Under the pieces are notes generated by a model that saw only the letters and a program-made list of their open reading frames with translations, had not been told where the DNA came from and did no database searches. Source: CAYXZL01 sp964469925 (lineage in GTDB: Bacteria; Patescibacteriota; Gracilibacteria; Absconditabacterales; Absconditicoccaceae). Taken from it: 64,000 bases of DNA. The stretch lies in the NCBI GenBank assembly GCA_964469925.1, contig CAYXZL010000003.1:1-64000 (forward strand), written 5' to 3'. Shown here piece by piece: positions 32,125 through 42,654 of the stretch (position 1 is the stretch's first letter; each line of letters opens with the position of its first letter). Made by a program: the position numbers and the translations under genes.

Positions 32125-35100
32125 ATGCACAAAAAAGATTTCGATGGATTGATGGTAACACTAGCATCACCACAAGAAATTGAGGGTCGATCACACGGTG
32201 CCGTAGACAATCCGGATACCATCAATTATAGAACAGGTAAGCCTAAAATGAAATGATTATTCTGCGAATCTATATTTTGACCAGTAAAAAACTATGAGTG
32301 TAGTTGCGGAAAATATAAAGGGGTAAGATATAAGGGAATAGTGTGCGAAAGATGTGGTGTGGAAGTGACCTCATCTAGGGTAAGAAGAGAAAGAATGGGT
32401 CATATTGAATTGGCCTCACCAGTATTACATGCGTGGTACAAAAGCAATACGTCAGGATGAGTACATCATTTGCTAAACTTGTCGGGACATGAAATAGACA
32501 GGATATTGGCTTTTGTCAAATATGTTGTTGCCAAGCCTGTGACGGAAGCCAATAGGCAAGATATTAGGGAAAAAATAGAGAAGCAGTTCGAACAAAAAAA
32601 CAAAGAGTTGGAGAGTTTGTACAAGGACGAACTTGAAAAAGTTGCTAAGGAAAAAAAGAAAGAGAAAAGGTTAATAGGTGAAAAGGAGGTGACAAAGATT
32701 TATGAAGAAAATAAGTCTGGACTCCAAAAAGAGTTCAATAGGCTAAAATCGATCATTTCTGCCTTAGATAAAGGAACGACAATTCTAGAAAGCGATTACA
32801 GAAATATATTTTGGCAGTTTGTTGATGCGGTACACTTCAAGTCTTGACCAGAAGCGGTGCTCTCAATGCTTCAGAATATCGATGTCGAAAAAGAGATCGA
32901 AGAAAGGGTAAAAACATTTCACACCATCAAGTCAAAAGAAAAGAGAAAGAAAACATTTGCTCTGATTAAGTTATTGATCAATCTTCATATTTCTGGGGTG
33001 AGACCAGAAAACATGATATTGAAGAAATTGCCAGTTATTCCACCGGATCTAAGACCCGTAGTACAACTAGAGGGGTGAAAGTTTGCTTCATCAGATGTGA
33101 ATCTGTTCTACAGACGTGTCTTAATGAGAAACATCAGATTAAAAAAGATGATACAAGTTGGTATGCCAGACGTTGTTAAGAAAAACGAAATAAGGTTGTT
33201 ACAAGAATCGGTCAACAATCTCTTGGTTGGGGAAAAGTGAGCATCATCCAGGAAATGAGCATGAGTTAAGGTGTTCAAGGCTCTTACTGACATGCTCTCT
33301 GGTAAGGAATGAGTATTTAGAAAAAATCTTTTAGGTAAGAGGGTTGATTACTCTGGTAGGTCGGTGATTACAGTATGACCAGATTTAAAGCTAAATGAGT
33401 GTGGTATACCCCTATATATAGCGGTGAAAATGTTTGCACCCTTCATCATTGGCAAGTTGATTGAAAAGAAGGTAGCATATACACCGAAGCAGGCAGAAAA
33501 GCTAATAAAAGACGAAGACCCAATTGCTCTCAAGTACCTACAAGAGGTTATTAAAGATAGGTATGTATTACTCAACCGTGCTCCCACCTTGCACAGACTA
33601 TCAATAGAGGCGTTCAAGGTAAAGCTGATGCCAGGGAAAACTATTAGGTTACACCCGCTAGTGTGTCCATCCTTTAACGCTGATTTCGATGGAGATCAGA
33701 TGGCGGTACATTTACCCATATCTGAACAAGCACAGACAGAGGCAAGGGATTTGATAGCGGCAGATAAGAATATTCTTGTCCCAGCATCATGAGAACCAAC
33801 AATTACTCATTCACAAGATATGGTCTTAGGTATCTACTACCTTACCGATGCATATGATAGTCGCTATCCGGAGTACAATACTCCAGAAGAGCGGCAAAAT
33901 AATGTACCTCTCAAATGATACTTTTCATCTATAGAGGAGGTACTATCTAAATATAATTCGTCAGATCTAGGAATCAAAGACAAAATAATACTAACATGGA
34001 AAGGGGAGCATATGCAGACAACAGTAGGAAGGGTCATATTTAATACAATCCTCCCTGAACAACTACAGTTTCTTAATCAGCAGTTTGGAAAAAAACACCT
34101 CAAAAAGCTTCTGAGTAAGATATTCGACGAATGTGGCATGGAAGAGACAGTGAAGGTGGCTGATGCAATCAAGAATTTGTGATTCAAATATTCTACTATA
34201 TCGTCAACAACCATAAACGTTATTGATATGAAAGTGCCGAAAGAAAAGGAGGAATTGCTACAACAGGGCGATAAAAGAGCAAATAAAGTATATACCTTCT
34301 ACTACAGATGATTTTTGTCTGAAGAAGAAAAACATAGACTAGTGATTGGTGTGCGGAATGATGTGAAGTCTAAGATAGAGGATCATGTAAAAGAAATCGT
34401 GAAGCATTGAGATAGTATGTTCGCCATGGTGGATTCATGAGCAAGATGATCTGCTTCTCATACCACACAGCTTAGTGGGATGAAGTGATTGGTATTAAAT
34501 CAGTTAGGAGAAATCATAGAACTTCCAATTAAAACCAGTTATGTTGAAGGATTAAATCCAATAGAGTATTTTATTACCGCACATGGAGGTAGAAAAGGGA
34601 AAGCAGATACTGCATTGAGAACTGCTGAGTCTGGTTATTTAACCAGAAAGCTCTGTGACGCTTCACAAGAAGTTATCATCAGAGAAGAGGATTGCAATTC
34701 AACCGACTATATCATTGTATCAAGACAAGAAGCTCAGATGAACGGAGAGTCTCTGGAAGATGCACTATATGGTAGAATTGTCGCTGAGGATGTGGCTGAT
34801 GAAAACGGTACTATCATAGTGAGAGAATGAGAGGCAATAGACAAAGATTCAGTAAAAATGATTGAAGAAAGCGATATCGAGTTTGTAAAAATAAGGACTC
34901 CTTTAACATGCCAAACAATAAGTTGAGTGTGCCAAAAATGTTATGGCTATGATTTAGCTACAAGATCTCTTGTTAAGATAGGAACGCCAATAGGAATTCT
35001 TGCTGCACAATCAATAGGAGAGCCAGCAACACAGCTGACGCTCAATACATTTCATGGCGGAGGAGTCGCTGGTAAAGACGCAGACCTAGCACAGGGTATC

Positions 35101-35997
35101 GAAAGAGTAAAACAATTGTTCGAAATCAGAATACCCAAAAACCCAGCTATTATTGCTCCATTTGATGGAACCTTACATATTACTGAAAAGGGAAAGATGA
35201 GATTTTTGAGCGTCATTTCAGACTATCAAAAAGTTCCTTATTTTACCAAAGAGGAATACGAGTGTATGGTAAAGGTCTGAGAAAATCTTAAAAAATGATG
35301 AGTGTATGCCGTCAAGTGAAAAAGTAAGTTGAAGGTAAAGGAATGATGAGAAGTCCTAGAAGTAACCAAGGAAGGAATTGTACTGGGAGTAAAACAAGAA
35401 TTTAAAAGATGATTGACGGGTCTTTCTCCGCTCAAAAACACCCCGTGAGCACAGGTTTACAAGTGAGAAGTGTTGACAACAGGAGCTCTCGATATTAAAG
35501 AGCTGAAGAGTATTGTAGGAGACCTAGAGGCTCAAAAATACATTATCAAGGAAATTAACAAAGTATATGCATCGCAGTGAGGAAGAGTAAATAACAGACA
35601 CGTGGAGGTGGTGGTAAAACAAATGTTTTCTAAGGTCTTTATCGAAGATACGGGTGACTCGAGTTTTATTCCAGGAACGCACGTCAAATATGAGGACTTC
35701 AGAAAGGTCAACAAAAAGTTAGAGGAAGAGGGCAAAAAACCATCAACTGGCAAGAGACTTGCTCTATGATTGACAACCATAGCCAAAGAGACAGACTCGT
35801 GGTTGTCTGCAGCATCATTCCAAGAAACGGTAAGGGTCATGGTAGATGCTTCGTTAAAGTGATCTATAGACGAATTATCTGATCTAAAAGCGAATGTTAT
35901 TATAGGAAGGCTTCTACCAGTCGGGGATGTATATAGGAGAAGAATGGCGAAAGAACAAAAAATTGTACGAGAATCACCTGAGGAAGAGGACGCATAA
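32125..35997 (+). CDS. rpoC: RNA polymerase beta' subunit
   Basis: 1290 residues. The N-terminal zinc ribbon is CSCGKYKG..CERCGVEV, the catalytic loop is NADFDGDQMAVHLP, and the trigger loop/bridge helix region and GGVAGKDADLAQGIERVKQL follow. Second zinc cysteines (CQTI..CQKCYGYDL) are present. A Lys/Glu-rich insertion around residues 135-215 replaces part of the clamp. It provides the active-site Mg2+ aspartates. The gene is rich in TGA glycines, and the stop is TAA. Confidence 0.97.
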
Positions 35998-36073
35998 CAT
36001 CTTGCATTACAGCTCAAATTACCTATAAACCATAGACTAATCTGAAACAATGTTTTTTATATTGACTAGAATA

Positions 36074-36586
36074 ATGGCTCATAAAAAGGCCGCCGGCTCG
36101 GCTAAAAACCTAAGAGATTCACAGCCGAAGTATAGAGGCGTCAAGATATTTTGATGACAGTCAGTAAGTCAGTGATCTATAATCGTGAGACAAAAGGGTG
36201 ACAAATATAAGCTAGGTCCTAATACATATAAGGGCAAAGATTTTACTATCCATGCAGGTATCGACGGTGTTGTTTTTTTTAGCAAAAAAAAGGTGGCAAG
36301 ATATGATGGCAGGATATATGTAAAAACATACGTTGATGTAAAATCTCCAGAGTGAGAAAAGAAAAAAGAAGTAAAGGCAACGAAAAAGATTGATCTTCCA
36401 ACGAGGGCAGAGTTGAAAAGTGCTCCTAAAAAAACAGCAAAAGCGGTAGCAGAGAAGACCAAGGAAGCTAATCTTACAAAAGTAGCAAAAGAAAAACCAT
36501 CGCCAGCAAAAGTGGCTAAAAAAACAGCAACAAAAAAGACTACCGTAACAAAGGCTGTATCAAACACCAAAAAGAAAGCAGCATAG
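36074..36586 (+). CDS. rpmA: 50S ribosomal protein L27 with a long Lys/Ala-rich C-terminal tail
   Basis: 170 residues, twice the normal length. Residues 1-88 are L27: MAHKKAAGSAKNLRDSQPKY, GVKIFGGQSVSQGSIIVRQ, and a conserved GKDFT..GIDGVVFF core. The remaining 80 residues are a low-complexity basic tail built of AKK, KTA and TKK elements, like histone H1 or eukaryote-like ribosomal tails. L27 lies near the peptidyl transferase centre; the tail would probably lie on the subunit surface. It ends TAG at 36584-36586, just before rpmF. Confidence 0.9.
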
Positions 36587-36621
36587 TATTGGAGCATAGA
36601 TTTAATTCATATTGCAGAATA

Positions 36622-36852
36622 ATGGCAGTACCAACCAAAAAAACCTCGAAATCAAGAACACGTAGAAGACACGCTGCACGACAAAATACCTTGATACAAT
36701 ATCGACGCAAGAGGATACAGCTCGTACGGTCCAAGGAGGGGCAAACAAAAAGGCTGAATCACACAGTATGTCAAACATCTGGCTACTATGGCGGTAAGCA
36801 AGTAAGGTCAATAAAGACAAAACAAAAAGGAACAGTAGTTGACGCAGATTAG
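36622..36852 (+). CDS. rpmF: 50S ribosomal protein L32
   Basis: 76 residues beginning MAVPTKKTSKSRTRRRHAAR, the L32 signature, then TVCQTSGYYGGKQV. The family zinc site normally has four cysteines; only one Cys remains here (the second is replaced by Ser), so this is a zinc-independent form. An in-frame upstream start exists, but ATG 36622 gives the standard N-terminus. Confidence 0.9.
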   Translation: MAVPTKKTSKSRTRRRHAARQNTLIQYRRKRIQLVRSKEGQTKRLNHTVCQTSGYYGGKQVRSIKTKQKGTVVDAD

Positions 36853-36865
36853 AATTTTCTCTATA

Positions 36866-36890
36866 ATAGATGTCGATTCATCTATTTTTT
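36866..36890 (+). terminator. Intrinsic terminator after rpmF
   Basis: A perfect 7-bp stem, ATAGATG / CATCTAT, with a six-base loop and a run of six T. It stands between rpmF and nusB (ATG 36904) and probably ends or attenuates the ribosomal transcript. Confidence 0.65.
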
Positions 36891-36903
36891 CTATCAGTCG
36901 GTC

Positions 36904-37473
36904 ATGAAAATACATCATAGGATACATGCTAGAAAAGTAATACTCGCATATCTGTATCGACATAATTTCACAAAGTCCTTAATTGAGGATCATGAGTCGA
37001 TACTTGGACAGATTGTCGAATTGTCACAATCAATTGAGCAGAGTAAAAAGAGCAGGCAAGAGCTGTTGCTAGACTTGCAGGAATCAATCAAAGAAAGCAT
37101 AGATGGAGATATGATGGAAAAGGTAGATTATCTCGTCAATCATTGTTTTGATAATCGATGATATGGAGAAATAGACATAGAATTTGTATTCGCAATCATA
37201 TCAGAACACGAGAGGTGCAAAAAAGATGTAGCAGAAAGGGTTAATAAGTACGCTACATCTTTTTCGTTTGAGCAAATGGATATGATAGACCAAAGTATTT
37301 TTGTATTATGATATACAGAGTTCAAAAAAATCGGCACGCCCAAGGAAGTCCTTCTTAATGAAATGGTTGAGCTTTCAAAAAGATATGGTGATGAGTGATC
37401 ATCAAAACTAGTAAACGGAATATTACATCAGATGATAAGTGACCTCGAGACTGAAAAATCGACCTCAAGCTAA
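36904..37473 (+). CDS. nusB: Transcription antitermination factor NusB
   Basis: 189 residues, helical. HARKVILAYLYRHNF matches the N-terminal helix, and TPKEVLLNEMVELSKRYG plus SSKLVNGILHQM match the highly conserved C-terminal motif. A mid-protein insertion of about 40 residues explains the extra length over typical NusB (about 140). NusB with S10 binds boxA RNA during rRNA transcription. It closes the expression gene block on the plus strand. Confidence 0.88.
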
Positions 37474-37511
37474 AGTAAAGAATAAAAAAACAACATCTCA
37501 TCTCACAGATT

Positions 37512-38537
37512 CTAGCTTCTACGGGAACAAATTGCCTGATATCGTCAGATAATCTTTTCTACAGTTGGTTTACATTGGTCGACGTGTCGTATTCCGTCAT
37601 GTGCCTTCTGTTCGACAGTAAGTGTACCTTCTCATCAAGGTTGTTTAATGCTGACAGGACCTCAGATCTGTAGGTCTTTTTCTTTGGATAAAACACCAGC
37701 ATAGTTTCCTTGAGTCAGAGCATGCAAGATAGAGAAGCCGTGCATCTGATCTAAAAACTCAACTGGATCAGCATCTCGGCGACAAGGAATGAGTCACTGT
37801 CATCCAGAAAGGAGTACGATTTCTTGTAAGTCATTGGCTCTGACGTCAATAACGCGTCACCAAAGCTCGCCTCTATCATGACCAACTCCCAGTCAGACAA
37901 ATCCATATGCCTCGTAAAGCTGTGCTAGGTGATTGTGCAAACCTTGCCAAGCATAAATAGTGTGTAGGTTACTCTGGTATGATACATGAGTCTGAAATGA
38001 AGATCATGTACTGCCAAATGAGACCTCGGGTCATGCAAGGCGTAAAACCTCACCAGTCGATCTGCTGAACCTTTCATGATCAAACGAGGAAAGCGGAAGG
38101 TAACCATCTTGCCCTCGATCATCAGGTCTATCGGCAAATGCATGCTGGCACAAGGATACACCAAACTTTTGTCCAATATGTTCCATCATCTGCAAAACAC
38201 CTTGCATAGGATCGATATGTTTTTCCCAATGATCAAAGGGTTGCTGTTTGAGTGTAAACTCCAATTGGTGTGCACTCACTTCTTTACACAATCAGACACC
38301 TAATCATGTTAGAAGGGGAGTGAGTTCTCTAATCATAAGGTCACAAAGCCTTACATAGCGATGTTCTTGTCATGCGGGAGGACGAGTGAGGGGAACACAT
38401 GCGTGTTGATCATAGGCAATATCTCACGAACAAGTAAGCCAAAAAACAGGCTGATTAGTTCACGTTACTACAAAACCAACTTCATTCTCTATTCAAATCT
38501 CTTTGGGTATACACTGGTCTAGCATTATGGTATTCAT
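37512..38537 (-). CDS. GCS/amidoligase-like protein 1, behind a Tyr attenuator
   Basis: 341 residues. G15-I-E17-N-E19 near the N-terminus, then SAHQLEFTL and FQTHVSYQSN, follow the order of the glutamate-cysteine ligase (GCS2) superfamily, where the paired glutamates bind metal-ATP. The match is by motif only. Three paralogs (38780, 44255, 47781) share the GxExE start. Known members join a carboxylate to an amine using ATP. Expression is predicted to depend on a tyrosine-rich leader at 38639-38695. Substrate unknown; a degenerate or hydrolytic role is possible. Confidence 0.55.
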
Positions 38538-38556
38538 GGGTGGGTTTTGGACATAA

Positions 38557-38603
38557 TAAAAAAACCTATCCGATGGAGGATCATGGGATCGCCGTCGAAT
38601 AGG
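38557..38603 (-). promoter_or_regulatory. Tyr attenuator terminator upstream of amidoligase-like 1
   Basis: On the minus strand CCTATTCGACGG (complement of 38592-38603) pairs with CCATCGGATAGG (38565-38576), followed by seven T, 20 bases before the start codon. The same 5' arm can pair instead with CCGTTGGATAGG (38638-38649), which overlaps the end of the leader ORF, giving an antiterminator. Confidence 0.75.
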
Positions 38604-38638
38604 TAGGGATTCTGTTTACTAAAACGAAAAACAATTAC

Positions 38639-38695
38639 CTATCCAACGGAGGAAAGATAATAGTAATATGATGACTGGAAAAGTATCGACATCAT
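38639..38695 (-). CDS. Tyrosine leader peptide
   Basis: An 18-codon ORF with four consecutive tyrosine codons (TAT TAC TAT TAT, codons 10-13) and stop TAG. The last codons and the stop lie inside antiterminator segment A. A ribosome stalled on the Tyr codons would leave A exposed; one completing the leader would cover it. Confidence 0.75.
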   Translation of the reverse strand: MMSILFQSSYYYYLSSVG

Positions 38696-38779
38696 GCACT
38701 CGTGAAAAACACAAAACAAAGAATCTATACGGATAATGAGAGCGGTTGCAAGAGAACGAAGAGCCAGACTAATAAAGTA

Positions 38780-39919
38780 TTAAGACTCCAATACCTTAGC
38801 TAGTCTTTCGTTCCATGCTTGAGCGAGAGCGTAGGCATTGCTATTATGTTCTGCGATAGCATGACGTACATGAAAAACATGGTTCCTAATAACTTTTTCC
38901 ACCCATTGACGAGTTGGGCGGTTGTCACTCGCTCTTCTCTCTACACCCAAACGCCACGCCTCAGGACCTATAGTATCATGATCATTGGTAGGAGCAATAG
39001 GCTTAATGACTACCATCGAATGATCTTTGCCACCAAAATAGAAGTTCTCTGATGAATTATTTCGTAACCATTTTTCATAGCGTTGTATACTGTAGTCAAG
39101 ATAGTTTCAGTCTACAGGCTCAATAGTCGTATCTCAGTGAAGGACTCACCCAAGCTCAACCCTAGCAGCAACAGTAACGCACTGCCATCACTGGTACCTG
39201 GCTGAAGACATATCCAGAGCATCAGGTCATCACTCCAAAAGGACCTGTGCATCATAGTCACGCTGAGCTCAATAAATAAGCTGTGTCTGTCTGTTATTGC
39301 GTCACACAATGGTTGCATGAGTTGCAGTGCCCATGGGATAGCGGGCAGCATCTCAAGGGACAAAACCATTATCATCGGGTTTGCTATACTCAATGAGCTG
39401 AGCAATATTACTAGCATAGTAGTCATAGTATTGATGATCTGATTCTACAGAAATAGTCTTTTGCCAGTCATTATCAAAACGAACGCGACGGTAGTTAAAA
39501 CTACTAGGATCCATGAGTTGCAAGCCAAAATGAGTCGCAGCACAAGAGATCAGTTCAAAAAGAAAAACATGAAATTCGATGAGGTCGTTGATAGCATTGT
39601 CATCCTCAAGACGGGCAACAAGACCAACTACTTCGATCATGTTCTTAAATACCTCAGGAACAAGTTCCCACTCTATAGCAATCCCATATCTATCCGTAAA
39701 AGCAGTAAATCTTTCATGGAGTTCCTCTCAGTAGTGTACCAAAACATAGTTTTTGACAGCGATCCACGTCGCTTGAGGACCTGCTTCAGTACGAACAAAA
39801 TAAGCCGGGTTCCCATCTTGGTCCAAAAAAGCGTATTCTTGCTCCCATCAAATGGTAATCTGGCTTTCATCAATGCGAAGAGATTCTTCGTCATAAAGCG
39901 GTTGTGTAAGTGCATGCAT
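38780..39919 (-). CDS. GCS/amidoligase-like protein 2, behind a Phe attenuator
   Basis: 379 residues. The GxExE start is G24-W-E26-Q-E28 followed by YAFLDQDG. A later TATHATIVG segment corresponds in position to the HVH strand of paralog 3. The middle is rich in aromatic and acidic residues. TGA encodes the glycine of the GxExE motif. It lies between two attenuators: its own Phe leader upstream (40003-40077) and the Tyr leader of the next gene downstream. Assignment to the glutamate-cysteine ligase fold rests on motif order shared with its paralogs; substrate unknown. Confidence 0.5.
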
Positions 39920-39942
39920 CGTAATGATAATTGTGTGTATAT

Positions 39943-39989
39943 AAAAAAACTCCCAACCTCGGTCAAGAGGCGGGAGTTTTGAGTATGTA
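39943..39989 (-). promoter_or_regulatory. Phe attenuator terminator upstream of amidoligase-like 2
   Basis: On the minus strand AACTCCCGCCTC pairs with GAGGTTGGGAGTT across a TTGACC loop, followed by seven T (39943-39949). The 5' arm extended upstream (TACTCAAAACTCCCGCCTC) can alternatively pair with GAGGTAGG..GAGTGTA at 40003-40026, inside the end of the leader ORF. The alternative helix is longer than the terminator stem. Confidence 0.8.
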
Positions 39990-40002
39990 ATGGGATCGTA
40001 CG

Positions 40003-40077
40003 CTACACTCAAAAAATCCTACCTCATAGGTGGAAGAAGAAAAAGTTGAAGAAATAAGCAGTACGCATACGGATCAT
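40003..40077 (-). CDS. Phenylalanine leader peptide
   Basis: A 24-codon ORF with six Phe codons at positions 9, 10 and 12-15 (YFFNFFFFH), then LGGRIFGV and TAG. Two of the last glycines are TGA codons lying inside antiterminator segment A, so masking of A by a translating ribosome requires TGA to be read as sense. The composition closely resembles the pheA and pheST leaders of enterobacteria. Confidence 0.8.
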
Positions 40078-40141
40078 GAATATACCTAAGCAATAAACGC
40101 TGGAAGGATCTATAATCAAATATCAGGAGAAGACAAGCCTT

Positions 40142-41254
40142 TTAGCCAAAGATAAATTTCTTGTAGGTCTGGTAAATAGTATCAATTGATTGAATATCAA
40201 CTCGCTCATCAGCTGCATGAATATTATCACAACTAGGTCTATGGATGATAACAGCAGTATTGTGGTTTCATGCAAAAAACCTTCCATCTGAGCCTCCATG
40301 TTCTTTACCGATACGCATAGGGTTAGTAACAAAACTTTGTGCAATATGCATATACTCCTGAACACGGTCATCACTAGGATCAGTATAGAGTATCTCTCCG
40401 CTCAAGCTATCTACTAGTCTACAATTGAAAGAAGGCATGTTATCCAGGACAATCTTTTTGACGTCATCAAGGCTATACATTTCAGTAAATCTGATATCGA
40501 TTTTTGCAACCGCTTTATCAGGGACGGCATTGATGGTATGTCCTCATTGTAACACATTGAGATTAACACTTGTTCATCGATGATCATCAGAAAAATAGAC
40601 TTTCTGAGTATCTTGAAGTTTTTCTCTGAGGGTAATAAAGTAGTTAACAATATTGTGTAGCGCATTGATACCAAGCCATGGTCTAGAAGAGTGGCAGGCT
40701 TTACCTTGGGCCTCTACGGTAAACATGTAGATTCCCTTTTGTCCGACAACAATCTCATCGGTAGCACCCCCATCGGGTATCAGTACGATATTCGCCGTGT
40801 ATCACATCTCGCTGATAATCGCGTTCACACCATCAAATCAGCCGACTTCCTCGTCAGACGTAATCATAAGACAGATCTTTTTATCAACAAAGCGTTGATC
40901 CAAGATATCTTTCATGACTTGGATTATCAGGGCAACACCAGCCTTCATATCGCCAGCACCTCTAGCATAGAGTCTGCCCTCTTTTTCATAAGGAGAAAAT
41001 TGTCCCTCTTGGGTTGGTGCAACAACATCAATATGACCGTTGAGAATGATGTCTGCATGAGTTCATTCGAAATTTTGTACCAGCAAAGAAGGTTTGTTAT
41101 TGAAAACAACCTTTTCCAAGAATGCATGATCGTAGTGAGAAAAGTGTTGAGCAATAGAGTCGATACATGCATGTAATTGATCAATATCAGACGATAGCGA
41201 CGGGATTGCAATCAAATCACGAGTGAGAGAGACTATGGTGTGGGGGAAGCTCAT
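40142..41254 (-). CDS. M20 family metallopeptidase (ArgE/DapE/ACY1-like)
   Basis: 370 residues. The dinuclear zinc site is complete: NGHIDVV (His), ARGAGDMKAG (bridging Asp), SDEEVGG (catalytic Glu and ligand), IPDGGATDE (Asp) and HAADERV (final His). A dimerisation lid domain lies between. Members cleave N-acyl amino acids or di- and tripeptides. ATG 41254 was chosen because it gives the usual N-terminus (LTRDLIAIPS); an in-frame start at 41371 would overlap the upstream gene. It is the last gene of the operon led by the Ile/Leu attenuator. Confidence 0.85.
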
Positions 41255-41268
41255 GGGGACAAAAGTAC

Positions 41269-42654
41269 TTAAAAAGGGATCTTGTGTGATTGTAAGAGTG
41301 GTATCATCGAGCTTGTCCAGGGGTGGCGAGTAATGGTGCTGATAAAAGAGGAGAAATCGTGGGACCATCACTCTTTAGCGAGTTCCAAAAGCTTGACGGT
41401 AATTGGCTCAAGAAGTTTTTCATAATTACCGTTTGACGTCCAAGCCAGTTTGTCGTCGCTAGGCTGTAGACAAGAGGAGAGAGCATCAAAACTTAAGTCA
41501 AACGTATATGAATAGTCTTTTCTGTATCAACTGGAGTTGAAGATATGGATATTGTGAAGATTGGTGATCATAAGATACTGTACATATGAGTCAGAAACAC
41601 CCTTTGCTAACACTCCCTTGTGTTCAAGGTAATAGGAAAACATCACGGAAATAAGGTCTGTACGTATCTCTTCAAAGGTGCTATAAGCAGCTCAGGCACG
41701 CTCGATGTATCCAGGATATTTACCGATAGTGTGACAGATCTCATGGAGGAGAACGTGGAGAAAATACCGCCTTTCAAGAAACGACGAAACATGCTGGTGT
41801 CACTCATCTGTGTAGACAATAGAGGACAATGGGATACTCATGGTATCAGTTTTGCGTTTGAGATTATTGAGAAAAACTTGTTTGATGCTACCATGTTCTG
41901 CAGCAAGTTGAGGGTTTTCTGGTCTGGACCATCAGGTGGCATTGAGTCTTTTAACTTCTCCAGACCAGTCAACAATATGGGACAAAACTGAGGTAACACG
42001 TGTTGGGCGATAGGATCCTGCTACTGAAAGAGATGCATGAAACGGCACGATATGATCATGTACCGAACTAACAAAATCAACGAGTGACTGGTCAACCTGG
42101 GCAAAGACTGATGTAAAAAACCTTTTTTTGCCGTGTATGTGATCAGATCTCGTCTCGATAGGGCCAAAGTTCCAAATATAGTCTATAGTAGGTTGAGAAA
42201 AAATATCTAGCCAGACTCACTCGAGTCTCAGTCGATCATTGTCACCAAGTGTTCTTTTGATTGCCTGTACAAAGTCTCTGAGATAGGAGGGTAGTTCCGA
42301 GTCAGCAAGAAGTTGGTCAAGCAATCTATCGATTGCGTCAAACTCTTCACGATACATGGTCACATAGGGTACGGATTGTATGCTAGAGTTTTCTCACTTT
42401 TTCATACAGCAAAACTGGTCATTGACAGCTGCTGGCAGTGTAGCAATATGCTCCATAAGCTGAGCATCAGCATAGGGATAGACACCACGGTCATCACCAA
42501 TTTGAAGCTGGTAAATAGTTTCTATAAGAGCGTTGATATCCTGAATAATGGCTATGATAGAGTTCATATAATCCTGTCTATAGGGGTAAACAAGTTTGGT
42601 ACTGAGCATAACGATATTAGGTGTTTTTTGCCACGAGAATATTTCACCAACCAT
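41269..42654 (-). CDS. M49-like (dipeptidyl peptidase III-related) zinc peptidase 1
   Basis: 461 residues. LLHEICHTIG is an HExxH zinc-binding helix and STFEEIRTDL supplies the downstream glutamate, as in the M49-like family (HEIxH..EExxAD). An upstream NFGPIETRSDHIHGKK segment matches the family's GPxExYxD element. Five paralog-shared motifs occur in the same order at 46012-47301, including ATGWSRP and VFLNNLKRKT. Expected role: removal of short peptides from oligopeptides. The start overlaps the end of the ATP-grasp gene by 38 bases, so they are co-transcribed. Confidence 0.7.

Noticed and set aside
39461..39982. Long plus-strand ORFs opposite the amidoligase-like cluster (also at 40691-41176, 42313-42753 and 43640-44041).
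   Set aside because: They are shadows of minus-strand genes that have consistent motifs, in-frame TGA glycines and matching paralogs.
41255..41371. An N-terminal extension of the M20 peptidase.
   Set aside because: It would overlap the 3' end of the M49-like gene and adds 39 residues not expected before the conserved LTRDLIAIPS start.
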